DNA of 64,000 nt from Streptomyces sp. WMMC500 (GCF_027497195.1 NZ_CP114905.1:3644001-3708000), one strand, 5' to 3'. Positions 1-9,721 are shown, counted from the stretch's first letter. Program-made: numbers and translations. Notes: generated by a model not told the origin, from the sequence alone.

Positions 1-190
1 GGCGGGGCGTATCCGGGCCGGGGGCGTCGACAAGGACGTCGCCTTCGTCGACGTCGGGGACCCGGGCGAGACCACGCCGCGGGTGGACGAGGCGTACCGG
101 ACCAAGTACGGGCACTATCCGGCGGACATCTTCGGCTCCGTCGTGACCCCGCAGGCCAAGGAGGCCACGATCCGGCTCGTGCCGCGCTGA
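1..190 (+). CDS. DUF2255 family protein, C-terminal part
   Basis: The gene enters from the left edge; the last 62 codons are present and end in TGA at 188-190. The visible part reads AGRIRAGGVDKDVAFVDVGD, followed by VDEAYRTKYGHYPADIFGSVVTPQAKEATIRLVPR. This resembles the C-terminal half of DUF2255 proteins, which are small (about 120 residues) and of unknown function, with a conserved G-I-R-G/A-GG start and an AYRxKYG motif. The start and promoter lie outside the window. A palindrome just after the stop separates it from the convergent gene. The family assignment is from remembered motifs only. Confidence 0.6.
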   Translation, partial: AGRIRAGGVDKDVAFVDVGDPGETTPRVDEAYRTKYGHYPADIFGSVVTPQAKEATIRLVPR

Positions 191-203
191 CGCACCCGCG
201 TCA

Positions 204-227
204 CGGCGTGCGCGTACGCGCACGCCG
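204..227. terminator. Bidirectional hairpin between convergent genes
   Basis: A perfect 24-bp palindrome (CGGCGTGCGC, GTAC centre, GCGCACGCCG) fills the 39-bp gap between two convergent stop codons. There is no T tract, which is usual for actinomycete terminators. Its role is inferred from position. Confidence 0.5.
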
Positions 228-229
228 GT

Positions 230-970
230 TCAGCCGCCACGCTCCCCGCGCAGCCGCGCCAGGTTGTGCGCCGCGTCCGCGTGGCCGCCCGTCGCGGCGC
301 GGTGCCACCAGGTCTCCGCGCCGTCGAGGTCGTCGCGGTTCATCAGCAGGAAGCCCAGGTTGAACATCGCGTGCACCTCCCCCGCCGCCCCCGCCGCACG
401 CCAGCAGCGCTCCGCGCCCGCGGTGTCGCCGCGCTGGGCCAGCAGCAGGCCGAGGTTGTACGCGCCCTTCGGTTCGCCCGCGTCCTCCGCACGGCGGAAC
501 CACTGCTCGGCCGTCGCGTCCTCGCCCCGGCGGGCCAGGCCGACGCCCAGGCCGACCATCGCCTCCGCGACCCCCGCCTCCGCCGCCCGGCGGAACCAGC
601 GCTCCGCCTCCTCCTCCGCTCCGCGGCCGTCCAGCAGGACCGCGAGGTTCGCCATCGCGTGCTCCTGGCCGGCCTCGGCCGCGCGCCGGTACCAGGTCTC
701 CGCCTCCTCGGCGTCGCCCCGGCGCCGGAGCAGCCGGCCCAGGTTGAACATCGCCGGCACGTGGCCGGAGCCCGCCGCCGTACGGAGCCGGTCCTCCGCC
801 GCCGCGAGGTCCCCGCGCTGCTCCGCGACGACGCCCAGGGCTGCCACCGCGCGCACGTCGCCGAGGTCGACGCCCCGCAGGTACCACGTCTCCGCGGTCT
901 CCGGATCGCCGCGCCGCAGCGCGTCGTTGCCCCGTTCCAGCCACTCGTCGGCGGGATCCGGCTGCGCCAT
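230..970 (-). CDS. Sel1/TPR-like repeat protein
   Basis: A 246-residue protein made almost wholly of six or seven 34-36-residue repeats with the pattern AExWYRRAAEAGxxxAMxNLGxLLxxRGD, the Sel1-like class of TPR solenoid. Such repeats bind other proteins; no catalytic domain, signal peptide or membrane segment is visible. The ATG at 968-970 was chosen because GGAG lies about 9 bases upstream; longer in-frame extensions are Arg/Pro-rich and not repeat-like. It is convergent with the DUF2255 gene. The partner cannot be guessed from context. Confidence 0.85.
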   Translation of the reverse strand: MAQPDPADEWLERGNDALRRGDPETAETWYLRGVDLGDVRAVAALGVVAEQRGDLAAAEDRLRTAAGSGHVPAMFNLGRLLRRRGDAEEAETWYRRAAEAGQEHAMANLAVLLDGRGAEEEAERWFRRAAEAGVAEAMVGLGVGLARRGEDATAEQWFRRAEDAGEPKGAYNLGLLLAQRGDTAGAERCWRAAGAAGEVHAMFNLGFLLMNRDDLDGAETWWHRAATGGHADAAHNLARLRGERGG

Positions 971-1098
971 GTCGTCTCCGCTCCCCTTCGCCGTCCCGGT
1001 CCGGTCCGCCCGACCGGACCCCTGCCCGGGCCGACGTCCCGCCGGCCGCCCCGCTATAGGCTGCGCGCACATCCGTTCCTCGTGGAGGGAGCCGCCGC

Positions 1099-1275
1099 GT
1101 GAGCGACACCACCGTCCCGTACTTCGCGCGCGGGTGGAACCACCGGCCCGGCGGCCCGGACGGGCACGCGGCCGGGCGGCGGGCGGGCGCGCGAGGCGCG
1201 CGGGTGTTTCGTCACGAAAGCAACCCCTTCGGTGAGCCCCCGGCGGGGTCCGGCGGAGCCGGTCGCGCGCCGTGA
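1099..1275 (+). CDS. Possible 58-residue small protein coupled to the regulator
   Basis: A GTG start at 1099 follows a good ribosome site (GGAGGGA at 1084-1090). The frame runs 58 codons (MSDTTVPYFARGWNHRPGG...) and its TGA overlaps the GTG of the next gene as GTGA, the usual mark of translational coupling. The product is Gly/Arg/Ala-rich with no domain, membrane segment or signal peptide that I recognise. It may be a real small protein or a leader peptide whose translation sets expression of the regulator. The low-complexity composition keeps confidence modest. Confidence 0.4.
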   Translation: MSDTTVPYFARGWNHRPGGPDGHAAGRRAGARGARVFRHESNPFGEPPAGSGGAGRAP

Positions 1276-4200
1276 CCTCCCCCGTCGAGCTGACCTTCCT
1301 CTCGCGCGTCGCCTTCCACGGGCGGGAGATCACCGCGCCCCGGGTACGCGGCCTGCTCGCCCTCCTGGCCGGGGAGCTGCGGGGCGGGTGCAGCGTGGGG
1401 CGGCTGGTGGACGGGCTGTGGGGGGAGGAGCTGCCGGCCGATCCGGCGAACGCGCTGCGGATCCTGGTGTCCCGGGCGCGCGCCCTCGTCGGTTCCGACG
1501 TGATCGTCAGCACCCCGACCGGGTACCGGCTGGCGCTGGCGGCGGAGCGGGTCGACACCGCGGTCGTCGTGCGGTGCGCCGAGGAGGCGGCGCGGGCCGT
1601 ACGGGGCGGGGATCACGCCGCCGCGCTGGCCGCCGCCGAGGAGGGCCTCGGGTGCTGGGACGCGCCGCCGGAGGCGGAAGGCGTCCCGGGGGATCCGGTG
1701 GCGGAGCTGCGGGCCGCGCGGGCGCCGGTGTACGGCGATCTCGTACGGGCCCGGGCCCTCGCGCTCGCGCGGGTGGGCCGGCGCGCGGAGGCCGCGGCGC
1801 CGCTGGCGCAGCTCCTCGCCGGGGCGCCCCGGGACGAGGAGGTGCTCGCCGAACTGCTGCGCGCCGAGGCCGCGTCGGCCGGGCCCGCGGCGGCGCTCGC
1901 CCGCTACGACACGTACCGGCGCGGGCTCCGCGACGACCTCGGCACCGGCCCGGGCGCGGCGCTCAGGGCGGTCCACCAGGAGCTGCTGCGGGCCGAGGCG
2001 CCCGCCGTCCGGCACGGCGTGCCGCACGACCCGAACCCGCTGCTCGGCCGCGACGACGACCTCGCCGCCGCCGACGCGCTGCTGCGCTCCTCGCGGCTCA
2101 CCTCGATCGTCGGCCCCGGCGGCCTCGGCAAGACGCGGCTCGCGTACGCCGTCAGCCGGCGCGCGGAGCAGCAGCTCGTGCACGTCGTCTCGCTGGCCGG
2201 CGTCCGCGCCGACGCGGACGTCGCCGGAGAGGTGGCCTCCGCGCTGGGGGGTGCGGCGCCGCCCGGCGCCGACGTGCTCGCCGCCATCGTGGCGGCGCTC
2301 GGCGGGCGGCCCGCGCTCCTGGTCCTGGACAACTGCGAGCAGGTGGTCGGCGGCGCCGCCGACCTCGTACGGGACCTGCTGACCCGCGCCGCCGACCTGC
2401 GGGTGCTCGTCACCAGCCGCGCGCCGCTCGGGCTCAGCTCCGAGGCCGTCTACCACCTCCCCCAGCTCACCCCGGAGACCTCCGCCGAGCTGTTCGCCCA
2501 GCGCGCCCGCGCCGCCCGCCCCGACGTGGACCTCCCGCCCGCCGCCGTCGCCGAGCTGTGCCGGCACCTCGACGGGCTGCCGCTCGCCGTGGAGCTGGCG
2601 GCGGCGCGGGTGCGGGTGCTGTCCGTACCGGAGATCGCGCGGCGCCTGGGCGACCGGTTCGCGCTGCTGCGCGGCGGGGCGCGGGACGCGCCCGAGCGGC
2701 ATCGCACGCTGCACGCGGTCGTGGACTGGAGCTGGAACCTGCTGGAGGAGGACGCCCGGGCGGCGCTGCGGGCGCTGTCCGTCTTCCCCGGCGGCTTCAC
2801 CGCGGAGGCGGCACACCGGATGGTGGACGGCGGCGACGCGCTGGAGCTGCTGGAGCAGTTGGTGGACCAGTCGCTGCTGAAGGCCGCCGACACCGCCGCC
2901 GGGATCCGCTTCCACATGCTGGAGACGGTGCGGGAGTTCAGCGCCGCGCGGCGCGCGGCGGCCGGCGAGGAGGAGGCGGTCACCGCCCGCTTCCTGGACT
3001 GGGCCCGGGACTTCGGCGTCGCCCAGCACGACGCGCTGTTCGGCCCCGAGCCGCTGCGGCACTGGCCCCGTCTGCGCGCGGAGCAGGACAACCTCGTCCT
3101 CGCCCTGCGCTACGCCCTCGCCCGCGCCGACCACGCCACCACCGCCGCGGCCGGCGCCGTCCTCGCGGGCGTCTGGACCACCGACTCGGCGAGCTTCCAC
3201 CGCACCTTCACCCTGGCCGCCGACACCGCCCGCCCGCTGTCGCACTACCGCCCCGACCCCCGCCACACCGAGGTCGTCCGCACCCTCAGCACCCTGTGCA
3301 CCGCCGCCCCGTTCATGGGCTACGGGCCGCTCCACCCGCGCCATCTCGTCGTCCTGCGGCGCCTGCCGCCCGCGGGCCCCGACACCCTGCTGCGCGCGAC
3401 GGCCGTCGTGCTGTGCGCCGTACCGGACATGCGCCCGCCCGACTACGAGGAGCTGCTCGAACTCTGCGCGAGCGACGCCCCGTTGCTCTCCGGCATCGCC
3501 GAGTGCGTCGCCAGCTATCTCTGGGAGCACGGCCACGAGCCGGAGCGCGCGCTGGCCGCCGCCCGCCGGATGCTCGCCGCGGTCGACGCCGTGCCCAACC
3601 CGTCGCTGAAGCTCCTCGGCGGCTCCCGCTGCAGCGAGCTGTGCATGGAGGCCGGGCTGGGCGAGGAGGCGTACGGGCACCTGATGGCGGCGCTGGACGC
3701 CCTGTCCCACCTGAGCGACCAGTCGCCCACGACGGGGCTGCGCCGCGGTCTGGTGCTGGCGTGTCTCCAGCGCGGGCGGACGGACGAGGCGGAGGAGTGG
3801 CTGCGGCGGGTGGAGGAGGCCCGGTCGCCGGCGGAGCAGCCGCAGTTGCTCGCGGCGGACATGGCGGCGTGGGGCGAGATCGCGCTGTCGCGCGGGCTGA
3901 CGGAGCTGGGGCTGAAGCGGTGGCGTACGGCGGTGGAGAAGCTGCGGTCCGCGGGGCCGCCGGAGGCGCCGTACCCGCCGGTCGCGGCGCCCGCGGCGCC
4001 CCCGGTCGGCGCGCCGCCGGCCACGCTGTCCGCGGCGCCCCCCGACGCGGCGCCCGGCAGGCTGCCCGATGCGCTGCCCGACGCGGAGACTATGCCGCCG
4101 CCCGACCCCCTCGCCGACTCCTGGGGCATGCACATCGCCGCCGCGGCCGTCGCCGCCCACGCCTACGCCGGCCGCCTGGAGCCCGTCGCCGGGCTGGTGG

Positions 4201-4559
4201 CGGAGCTGGAGCGCCGGATGCGTACCGTCCTGTCCGACGCCTCCCGCCCCGGCGGGCAGGTCCCCGCCGAAGCCTCCGTCGACGGCACCGCCGTGCTGTC
4301 CCTCGGCCTCGTCCGCCTCGCCGCGGGCGATCTCGCCGCGGGCGATGTCTCAGCCGTACGGCTCCTGGCGCTCGCCGAGCGGCTGTACGTGCCGCAGGCA
4401 TTCCACCCCACGCTCGCCGTCGACCGTGCCCGCCGTACCGCCGAGGACGCCGACGGGGCGGCGTACGCCGACGCGGTGTCGGAGTACGCCGCCCTGGACC
4501 GGGACGAGCTGCGCGAGGTGGCGCGCGGGCTCATCGCGGCTACTTCGCGTCGCGGTTGA
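1272..4559 (+). CDS. AfsR/SARP-type BTAD and NB-ARC regulator
   Basis: A 1095-residue regulator: N-terminal winged helix (about 1-85), BTAD domain (about 90-235), NB-ARC-type ATPase with Walker A GPGGLGKT at 281-288 and Walker B LLVLDNCEQ at about 349-357, a GLPLAVELAAARV motif, then a long helical TPR-like C-terminus. The winged helix starts very close to the N-terminus (VELTFLSRVAFHGREI) and is slightly short. A Pro/Ala-rich stretch of about 50 residues (DNA about 3955-4105) interrupts the C-terminal repeats. Relatives activate antibiotic or developmental genes. The GTG start overlaps the stop of the small upstream ORF. The 3' end overlaps the convergent ABC permease gene by 20 bp. Confidence 0.88.
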   Translation: MTSPVELTFLSRVAFHGREITAPRVRGLLALLAGELRGGCSVGRLVDGLWGEELPADPANALRILVSRARALVGSDVIVSTPTGYRLALAAERVDTAVVVRCAEEAARAVRGGDHAAALAAAEEGLGCWDAPPEAEGVPGDPVAELRAARAPVYGDLVRARALALARVGRRAEAAAPLAQLLAGAPRDEEVLAELLRAEAASAGPAAALARYDTYRRGLRDDLGTGPGAALRAVHQELLRAEAPAVRHGVPHDPNPLLGRDDDLAAADALLRSSRLTSIVGPGGLGKTRLAYAVSRRAEQQLVHVVSLAGVRADADVAGEVASALGGAAPPGADVLAAIVAALGGRPALLVLDNCEQVVGGAADLVRDLLTRAADLRVLVTSRAPLGLSSEAVYHLPQLTPETSAELFAQRARAARPDVDLPPAAVAELCRHLDGLPLAVELAAARVRVLSVPEIARRLGDRFALLRGGARDAPERHRTLHAVVDWSWNLLEEDARAALRALSVFPGGFTAEAAHRMVDGGDALELLEQLVDQSLLKAADTAAGIRFHMLETVREFSAARRAAAGEEEAVTARFLDWARDFGVAQHDALFGPEPLRHWPRLRAEQDNLVLALRYALARADHATTAAAGAVLAGVWTTDSASFHRTFTLAADTARPLSHYRPDPRHTEVVRTLSTLCTAAPFMGYGPLHPRHLVVLRRLPPAGPDTLLRATAVVLCAVPDMRPPDYEELLELCASDAPLLSGIAECVASYLWEHGHEPERALAAARRMLAAVDAVPNPSLKLLGGSRCSELCMEAGLGEEAYGHLMAALDALSHLSDQSPTTGLRRGLVLACLQRGRTDEAEEWLRRVEEARSPAEQPQLLAADMAAWGEIALSRGLTELGLKRWRTAVEKLRSAGPPEAPYPPVAAPAAPPVGAPPATLSAAPPDAAPGRLPDALPDAETMPPPDPLADSWGMHIAAAAVAAHAYAGRLEPVAGLVAELERRMRTVLSDASRPGGQVPAEASVDGTAVLSLGLVRLAAGDLAAGDVSAVRLLALAERLYVPQAFHPTLAVDRARRTAEDADGAAYADAVSEYAALDRDELREVARGLIAATSRRG

Positions 4560-5327
4560 ACGACGCCTTGGACCACAGGTAGCCGAGCACGATCAGGCCC
4601 AGGCACCAGGCGACCGCGAGCCAGCCGTCGTGGCCGATCTCCGTGCCCAGCAGCAGGCCCCGCAGGGTCTCGATGGCCGGCGTGAACGGCTGGTACTCGG
4701 CGATCGGCCGGAACCACCCCGGCATCGCGTCGAGCGGCACGAACGCGCTGGACAGCAGCGGCAGCAGGATCAGCGGCGTGGCGTTGTTGCTGGCGCCCTC
4801 GGCGTTCGGGCTGACGAGCCCCATGCCCACGGCGACCCAGGTCAGCGCCATGGCGAAGAGCATCAGCAGCCCGAAGGCGGCGAGCCACTCCAGCACGGTC
4901 GCGTCGGTGGAGCGGAAGCCTATGGCGACGGCGATGGCGCCGACGAAGACCACGCTGGCCAGGCACTGCAGGACGCTGCCGAGGACGTGGCCGATGATCA
5001 CGGAGCCGCGGTGGATCGCCATCGTACGAAAGCGGGCGACGATGCCCTCGGTCATGTCGGTGGCGACGGAGACGGCGGTGCCGATCGTGGTGCTGCCGAT
5101 GGTCATGAGCAGCAGGCCGGGCACGACGTAGGCGATGTAGACGTCGCGGTCCGGCGCGCCGCCGGCGAGCCCGGCGCTCATGGTGTCGCCGAAGACGTAG
5201 ACGAAGAGCAGGAGCAGCATGACCGGGGTGAGCAGGAGGTTGAGGGTCATGGAGGGGTAGCGCCGGGCGTGCAGCAGGTTGCGGCGCAGCATGGTGGACG
5301 AGTCGCGGACGGCGAGGGTGAAGGTGC

Positions 5328-5331
<4 letters not shown>
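4540..5331 (-). CDS. ABC-2 type transporter permease (DrrB-like)
   Basis: A 263-residue permease with about six hydrophobic segments, for example NLLLTPVMLLLLFVYVFGDTM and GLLLMTIGSTTIGTAVSVATDMTEGIVARFRTM, the second being the typical ABC-2/DrrB signature region. It would form the membrane channel for the ATPase encoded just upstream; its ATG overlaps that gene's stop as ATGA (5328-5331). Such pairs export hydrophobic drugs, antibiotics or lipids. The substrate is unknown; the neighbouring BTAD regulator makes an export or resistance role possible but not shown. Confidence 0.88.
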
Positions 5332-6314
<983 letters not shown>

Positions 6315-6483
6315 GCCCCGTAGATTGCGGGGCGCCGCGCTCAACGGCCTTTCAACGGCGTTTCAGCGCCGGCCGATGGCGGAAAGCCGGTGAAATGCGC
6401 TGGTCACGGCGGGCGCGGCGGGTGTCGCGGGGCGGCGTGGTCGGGTTGAATCCCCTGGGTCGGCGGTGGACGCGGAGGGAGTG

Positions 6484-6918
6484 GTGACGGTGGACGGCGA
6501 CGGGGAGCGGTTCCTGCGGCGGGCCTTCGAGCTGGCGGCGCAGGCGCGGGCGGAGGGGAACGGGCCGTACGGCTCGCTGCTGGTGGGGCCCGGCGGGGAC
6601 GTGCTGGCGGAGGACCGGAACACCGCGGTCACGGACGACGACATCACCGCGCACCCCGAGCTGAAGCTCGCGCGGTGGGCGGCGCGGCGGCTGGACGCGG
6701 GGACCGCGGCGCGGACGACGATGTACACGAGCTGCGAGCCGTGCCCGATGTGCGCCGGGGCGCTGTCGCGGTCGGGGCTGGGGCGCGTGGTGTACGCGCT
6801 GTCGGCCGGGCAGCTACGGGACCTGCGGCCCGCGGCGGGCGCGCCGGCGGAGGTGCCGGGCGAGGGGCCGTACCTGTACGACGAGGCGAAGCGGGTCTTC
6901 GAGGGATACGCGCCGTAG
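6484..6918 (+). CDS. Nucleoside/cytidine-deaminase-fold deaminase
   Basis: About 144 residues with zinc deaminase motifs: HPE (His57, Glu59) in DITAHPELKLARW and PCPMC (Cys87, Cys90) in SCEPCPMCAGAL. The protein therefore has the full zinc site and the proton-shuttle Glu. The family removes amino groups from cytosine, guanine or related bases. The GTG at 6484 lies 5 bases after GGAGG (6474-6478); GTG 6490 and GTG 6466 are alternatives. It is monocistronic or co-read with the Rrf2 gene 33 bp downstream. The substrate cannot be read from the sequence. Confidence 0.82.
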   Translation: MTVDGDGERFLRRAFELAAQARAEGNGPYGSLLVGPGGDVLAEDRNTAVTDDDITAHPELKLARWAARRLDAGTAARTTMYTSCEPCPMCAGALSRSGLGRVVYALSAGQLRDLRPAAGAPAEVPGEGPYLYDEAKRVFEGYAP

Positions 6919-6951
6919 GTCGTGCTCATCGGGATGTGTAGCATCCCCTTC

Positions 6952-7431
6952 ATGCACATGGGCGAAGGCGTCGAGTGGGGGCTGCACAGTTGCCTGACCC
7001 TGGCGTGGCTGCGGGACGCGGGGCCGGTGCCCATCCGCAGGCTGGCCGCCTGGTTCGACCTGCCGCAGGAATACCTCAAGAAGCGCCTCCAGGCCCTCGC
7101 CCGCGCCGGGATCCTCGACTCCACGCCCGGCGCGCGCGGCGGCTTCTCGCTCGCGCGGGCGCCCGAGCGGATCACGCTCATGGACGTCGTGACCGCCCTG
7201 GAGGGGCCGCTCGAACCGTTCGTCTGCACCGAGATCCGGCAGCGGGGACACGGCGGGCAGGGCGCGGGGCGGGAGTTCGCCCGGCCGTGCGGGGTGGCCA
7301 CCGCGATGCGCCGCGCCGAGCTGGCCTGGCGGCGCGAGCTGGCGGGGCAGACCGTCGCCGATCTGATGGCCGCGGCCCCGAAGGCGAGCGCGGAGCGCAC
7401 GCGGCGGCAGTACGCCCGCCTGGCCGGCTGA
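6952..7431 (+). CDS. Rrf2 family transcriptional regulator
   Basis: A 159-residue Rrf2-type winged-helix protein: MHMGEGVEWGLHSCLTLAWL, then recognition region RRLAAWFDLPQEYLKKRLQALARAGILDSTPGARGGFSLAR. Only two Cys follow (VCTEIRQRG and RPCGVA), so the three-Cys iron-sulfur motif of IscR/NsrR is not evident. The ATG has no ribosome site but a TAGCAT -10-like hexamer (6939-6944) sits 7 bases upstream, which suggests a leaderless transcript. It is 58 bp upstream of a pump gene in the same direction and probably controls it. Confidence 0.82.
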   Translation: MHMGEGVEWGLHSCLTLAWLRDAGPVPIRRLAAWFDLPQEYLKKRLQALARAGILDSTPGARGGFSLARAPERITLMDVVTALEGPLEPFVCTEIRQRGHGGQGAGREFARPCGVATAMRRAELAWRRELAGQTVADLMAAAPKASAERTRRQYARLAG

Positions 7432-7489
7432 GCGGGCCCGTACCACCCTGCACGCCGTGTCCCGTACGCGACGCACGAGAGGAATGGGG

Positions 7490-8698
7490 ATGTCAGATAT
7501 CCCGGTCCACGGATCCGCCGAGCCGACGGCCGCCGCGCCCGGAGCGCGTACCGGCGGGCGCTCCGCCACCCTCGTCCTGGCCCTCGGCACCTTCGCCGTC
7601 GGCACCGACGCCTTCGTCGTCGCCGGCTTCCTGCCCGCCATGGCCGGCTCGCTCGACGTCTCCGAGTCCGCCGCCGGGCAGTCCGTCACCGTCTTCGCCG
7701 CCGCGTACGCCGCGCTCTCCCCCGTACTCGCCACCGCCTGCGCCCGCGTCCCGCGGCGCACGCTGCTCGTCGGCGCCCTGCTCGTACTCGCCGCGGCCAA
7801 CCTCGGCTCGGCGCTGGCGCCCGGCTACGCCGTCCTGATGGCCTGCCGCGTCCTCGCCGCGGCGGGGGCGGCGGCGTTCACGCCCGGCGCGGGGGCCGTC
7901 GCCGCCGCGCTCGCGCCGCCCGAACGGCGGGCGCGGGCGCTGGCGGTCGTCATCGGCGGGCTGACCGTGGCCACCGCGCTGGGCGTGCCGCTCGGCACGC
8001 TCGTCGAGCGGGCGGTGGACTGGCGCACGGCGCTGGGGCTGGTGGCCGCGCTCTGCGCGGTGTGCGCGCTCGGGGTCTACGCGGTCATGCCCCCGCTGCC
8101 CGGCGGGGCGCCGGTGCCGCTGCGGGCGCGGCTGGCGGCGCTGCGCCGGCCGGGGGTGCTCGCCGTGCTGCCGCTGACCGCGCTCGGGATGGGGGCGGGG
8201 TACACCGTCTACGCGTACGCCGTGCCCGTCCTGGCGGACGTCGGCGTCGGCGCCTCGGAGGCGGTGTGGATGCTGTGCCTGTACGGAACCGGGGCCGTCG
8301 CCGGCAACTTCGCCGCCGGCCTGGCCACCGACCGCTGGGGGGCGGTGCGCGTGCTGGCCGTCGGGTACGCGCTGATGGCGGCCGGCCTCGGCGCCCTCGC
8401 CGTGTCGGCCGCGGCGGGGCTGCGCTCCCTGCCGCTGACGGCGGCGGCGATGGTGGCGTGGGGCGCGAGCAGTTGGTGCCAGACGCCGCCGCAGCAGCAC
8501 CGGCTCATCTCCGCGGCGCCGCGGGAGACGGCGCTCGTGGTCGGGCTCAACGCCTCGGCGATCTACACGGGCATCGGGCTCGGGACCCTGCTCGGCGGGG
8601 TGCTGCTGCCGCTCGGCACGGCGCAGGCGGCGACGGCGGGGGCGGTGCTGGCGGTGGCGGCGGGGGCGTGGCTGGCGGGGACGCGGCGGTATCGGTGA
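7490..8698 (+). CDS. MFS transporter, DHA1 family
   Basis: A 402-residue protein with about 12 hydrophobic helices. The start region FAVGTDAFVVAGFLPAMAGSLDVS and the loop ACARVPRRTLLV are typical of the proton-coupled drug/H+ antiporter (DHA1) and arabinose-efflux-like group. The ATG at 7490 follows GAGAGGA by 6 bases and was preferred to GTG 7457. It lies directly after the Rrf2 regulator gene, the likely controller. The substrate is unknown. Confidence 0.85.
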   Translation: MSDIPVHGSAEPTAAAPGARTGGRSATLVLALGTFAVGTDAFVVAGFLPAMAGSLDVSESAAGQSVTVFAAAYAALSPVLATACARVPRRTLLVGALLVLAAANLGSALAPGYAVLMACRVLAAAGAAAFTPGAGAVAAALAPPERRARALAVVIGGLTVATALGVPLGTLVERAVDWRTALGLVAALCAVCALGVYAVMPPLPGGAPVPLRARLAALRRPGVLAVLPLTALGMGAGYTVYAYAVPVLADVGVGASEAVWMLCLYGTGAVAGNFAAGLATDRWGAVRVLAVGYALMAAGLGALAVSAAAGLRSLPLTAAAMVAWGASSWCQTPPQQHRLISAAPRETALVVGLNASAIYTGIGLGTLLGGVLLPLGTAQAATAGAVLAVAAGAWLAGTRRYR

Positions 8699-8833
8699 GG
8701 GGAGCCGGGCGGCGCGGCCGGATCACAACTGCCCCCCGGCGGGCCGCCGTTGGCCGGAGCCCACGACTCAGCCCGCCCAGGACTGTCACCGTCGGCTCCT
8801 CTCTGTACCACGGTCGTTGTGGTGCAATCGACT

Positions 8834-9325
8834 ATGGCCACGACCACCGGCGGCACCCCGCCGTCCGTACCGGACGAGCCCGTACACCGGCTGCGCAGAG
8901 AGGTGGAGCGGTTACGCGACGAAGCGGCGCGGCGGCAGAAACTCGCCCACCGCAGAGCCGAGTTCTGGGCCAGGACCGACGTGGCGCTCGGCTTCCCCGC
9001 CGCCCTGCTCGCCGCCGTCTCCGGCGCCGCCGCGCTGGCGTCCGCGGACGCGCGGGTGCCGGCGGCGCTCGGCACGCTGGCCTCGGCGGGCTTCGCGGCG
9101 GGAGCGGCGTTCCTGCGGAGCGAGCGGCGGCGGCTGGGGAACAAGTGGTGCCGGCAGGCGTGGGCCGCGGTGGAAGCGAGGGCGACCGTGCTGCTGGCGC
9201 GGGAGCGGATCGCCGCCGCGGACCTGGCCGGGCTCTTCGAGCTGCGGCAGGCGGCGCTCGCGGCGTACGAGGGCGACGAGGGCCCGCGGCCGCCGGGCCC
9301 GCCGCCGCCCGCCGCACCCGGTTGA
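8834..9325 (+). CDS. SLATT-like two-TM protein with a TTA codon
   Basis: About 163 residues: a charged coiled-coil start (RLRREVERLRDEAARRQKLAHRR), two hydrophobic helices (about 50-70 and 75-92) separated by a short turn, then a basic helix (RSERRRLGNKWCRQAWAAVEARA) and a Pro-rich end. This layout fits SLATT/DUF4231 proteins, which act as membrane effectors in some conflict systems or as plain small membrane proteins. Codon 27 (8912-8914) is TTA, the only TTA found in a gene here. No ribosome site precedes ATG 8834; an upstream in-frame start at 8750 is possible. Its stop lies inside the next operon's palindrome. Confidence 0.6.
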   Translation: MATTTGGTPPSVPDEPVHRLRREVERLRDEAARRQKLAHRRAEFWARTDVALGFPAALLAAVSGAAALASADARVPAALGTLASAGFAAGAAFLRSERRRLGNKWCRQAWAAVEARATVLLARERIAAADLAGLFELRQAALAAYEGDEGPRPPGPPPPAAPG

Positions 9326-9350
9326 TACGTAGGAAATTTCCTACGTATCA
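9323..9350. promoter_or_regulatory. 28-bp perfect palindrome, likely ArsR operator
   Basis: Half-site TGATACGTAGGAAA is followed at once by its exact reverse complement, 14 + 14 bp with no spacer. It ends 8 bp before the ATG of the VOC gene and is much richer in A/T than its surroundings. ArsR-family repressors bind such palindromes, and the operon encodes one, so autoregulation is the simplest reading. It also contains the stop codon of the upstream gene. Confidence 0.7.
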
Positions 9351-9358
9351 TCGGGCGC

Positions 9359-9721
9359 ATGAACATCACCCACGCGCAGTTCGTGACCCTGCCCGTCGCC
9401 GACCAGGACCGGGCCAAGACCTTCTACACCGACGCCCTCGGCTTCGACGTCGTCGCCGACCGGCAGATGGGCCCGGTCCGCTGGCTGGCGGTCGCGCCCA
9501 AGGGCGCGCAGACCCACTTCGTGCTCGCCGCCGCGGACCAGGGCTTCACCCCCGGCAGCGTGCACGGCACGGCGCTCGTCAGCGCCGACCTCGACGGCGA
9601 CTGCGCGGCGCTGCGCGCGGCGGGCGCTAAGGTCGAGGGCCCGGACGACCGGCCGTGGGGCCGCCAGGCGACCCTGGAGGACCCCGACGGCAACCGGTTC
9701 ATGCTCTCGGCGGAGGGCTGA
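9359..9721 (+). CDS. VOC (glyoxalase-like) family protein
   Basis: A 120-residue vicinal-oxygen-chelate protein: MNITHAQFVTLPVADQDRAKTFYTDALGFDVV at the start and RQATLEDPDGNRFMLS at the end are the usual boundaries of the paired beta-alpha-beta-beta-beta modules. Such proteins act as lyases, dioxygenases or ligand-binding resistance proteins; the substrate is not evident. It is first in a three-gene operon with an ArsR repressor and an SRPBCC protein, behind the palindrome at 9323-9350. Confidence 0.85.
   Translation: MNITHAQFVTLPVADQDRAKTFYTDALGFDVVADRQMGPVRWLAVAPKGAQTHFVLAAADQGFTPGSVHGTALVSADLDGDCAALRAAGAKVEGPDDRPWGRQATLEDPDGNRFMLSAEG

Noticed and set aside
1212..4160. A 982-codon open frame antisense to the first BTAD regulator
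   Set aside because: Gly/Arg/Gln-rich with no domain, and typical of frames opposite a GC-rich gene. The plus-strand frame has clear BTAD and NB-ARC motifs.
9323..9350. The palindrome read as a terminator of the SLATT gene
   Set aside because: It is A/T-rich with no loop and overlaps the stop codon and next promoter; an operator fits better, though a minor terminating effect is possible.
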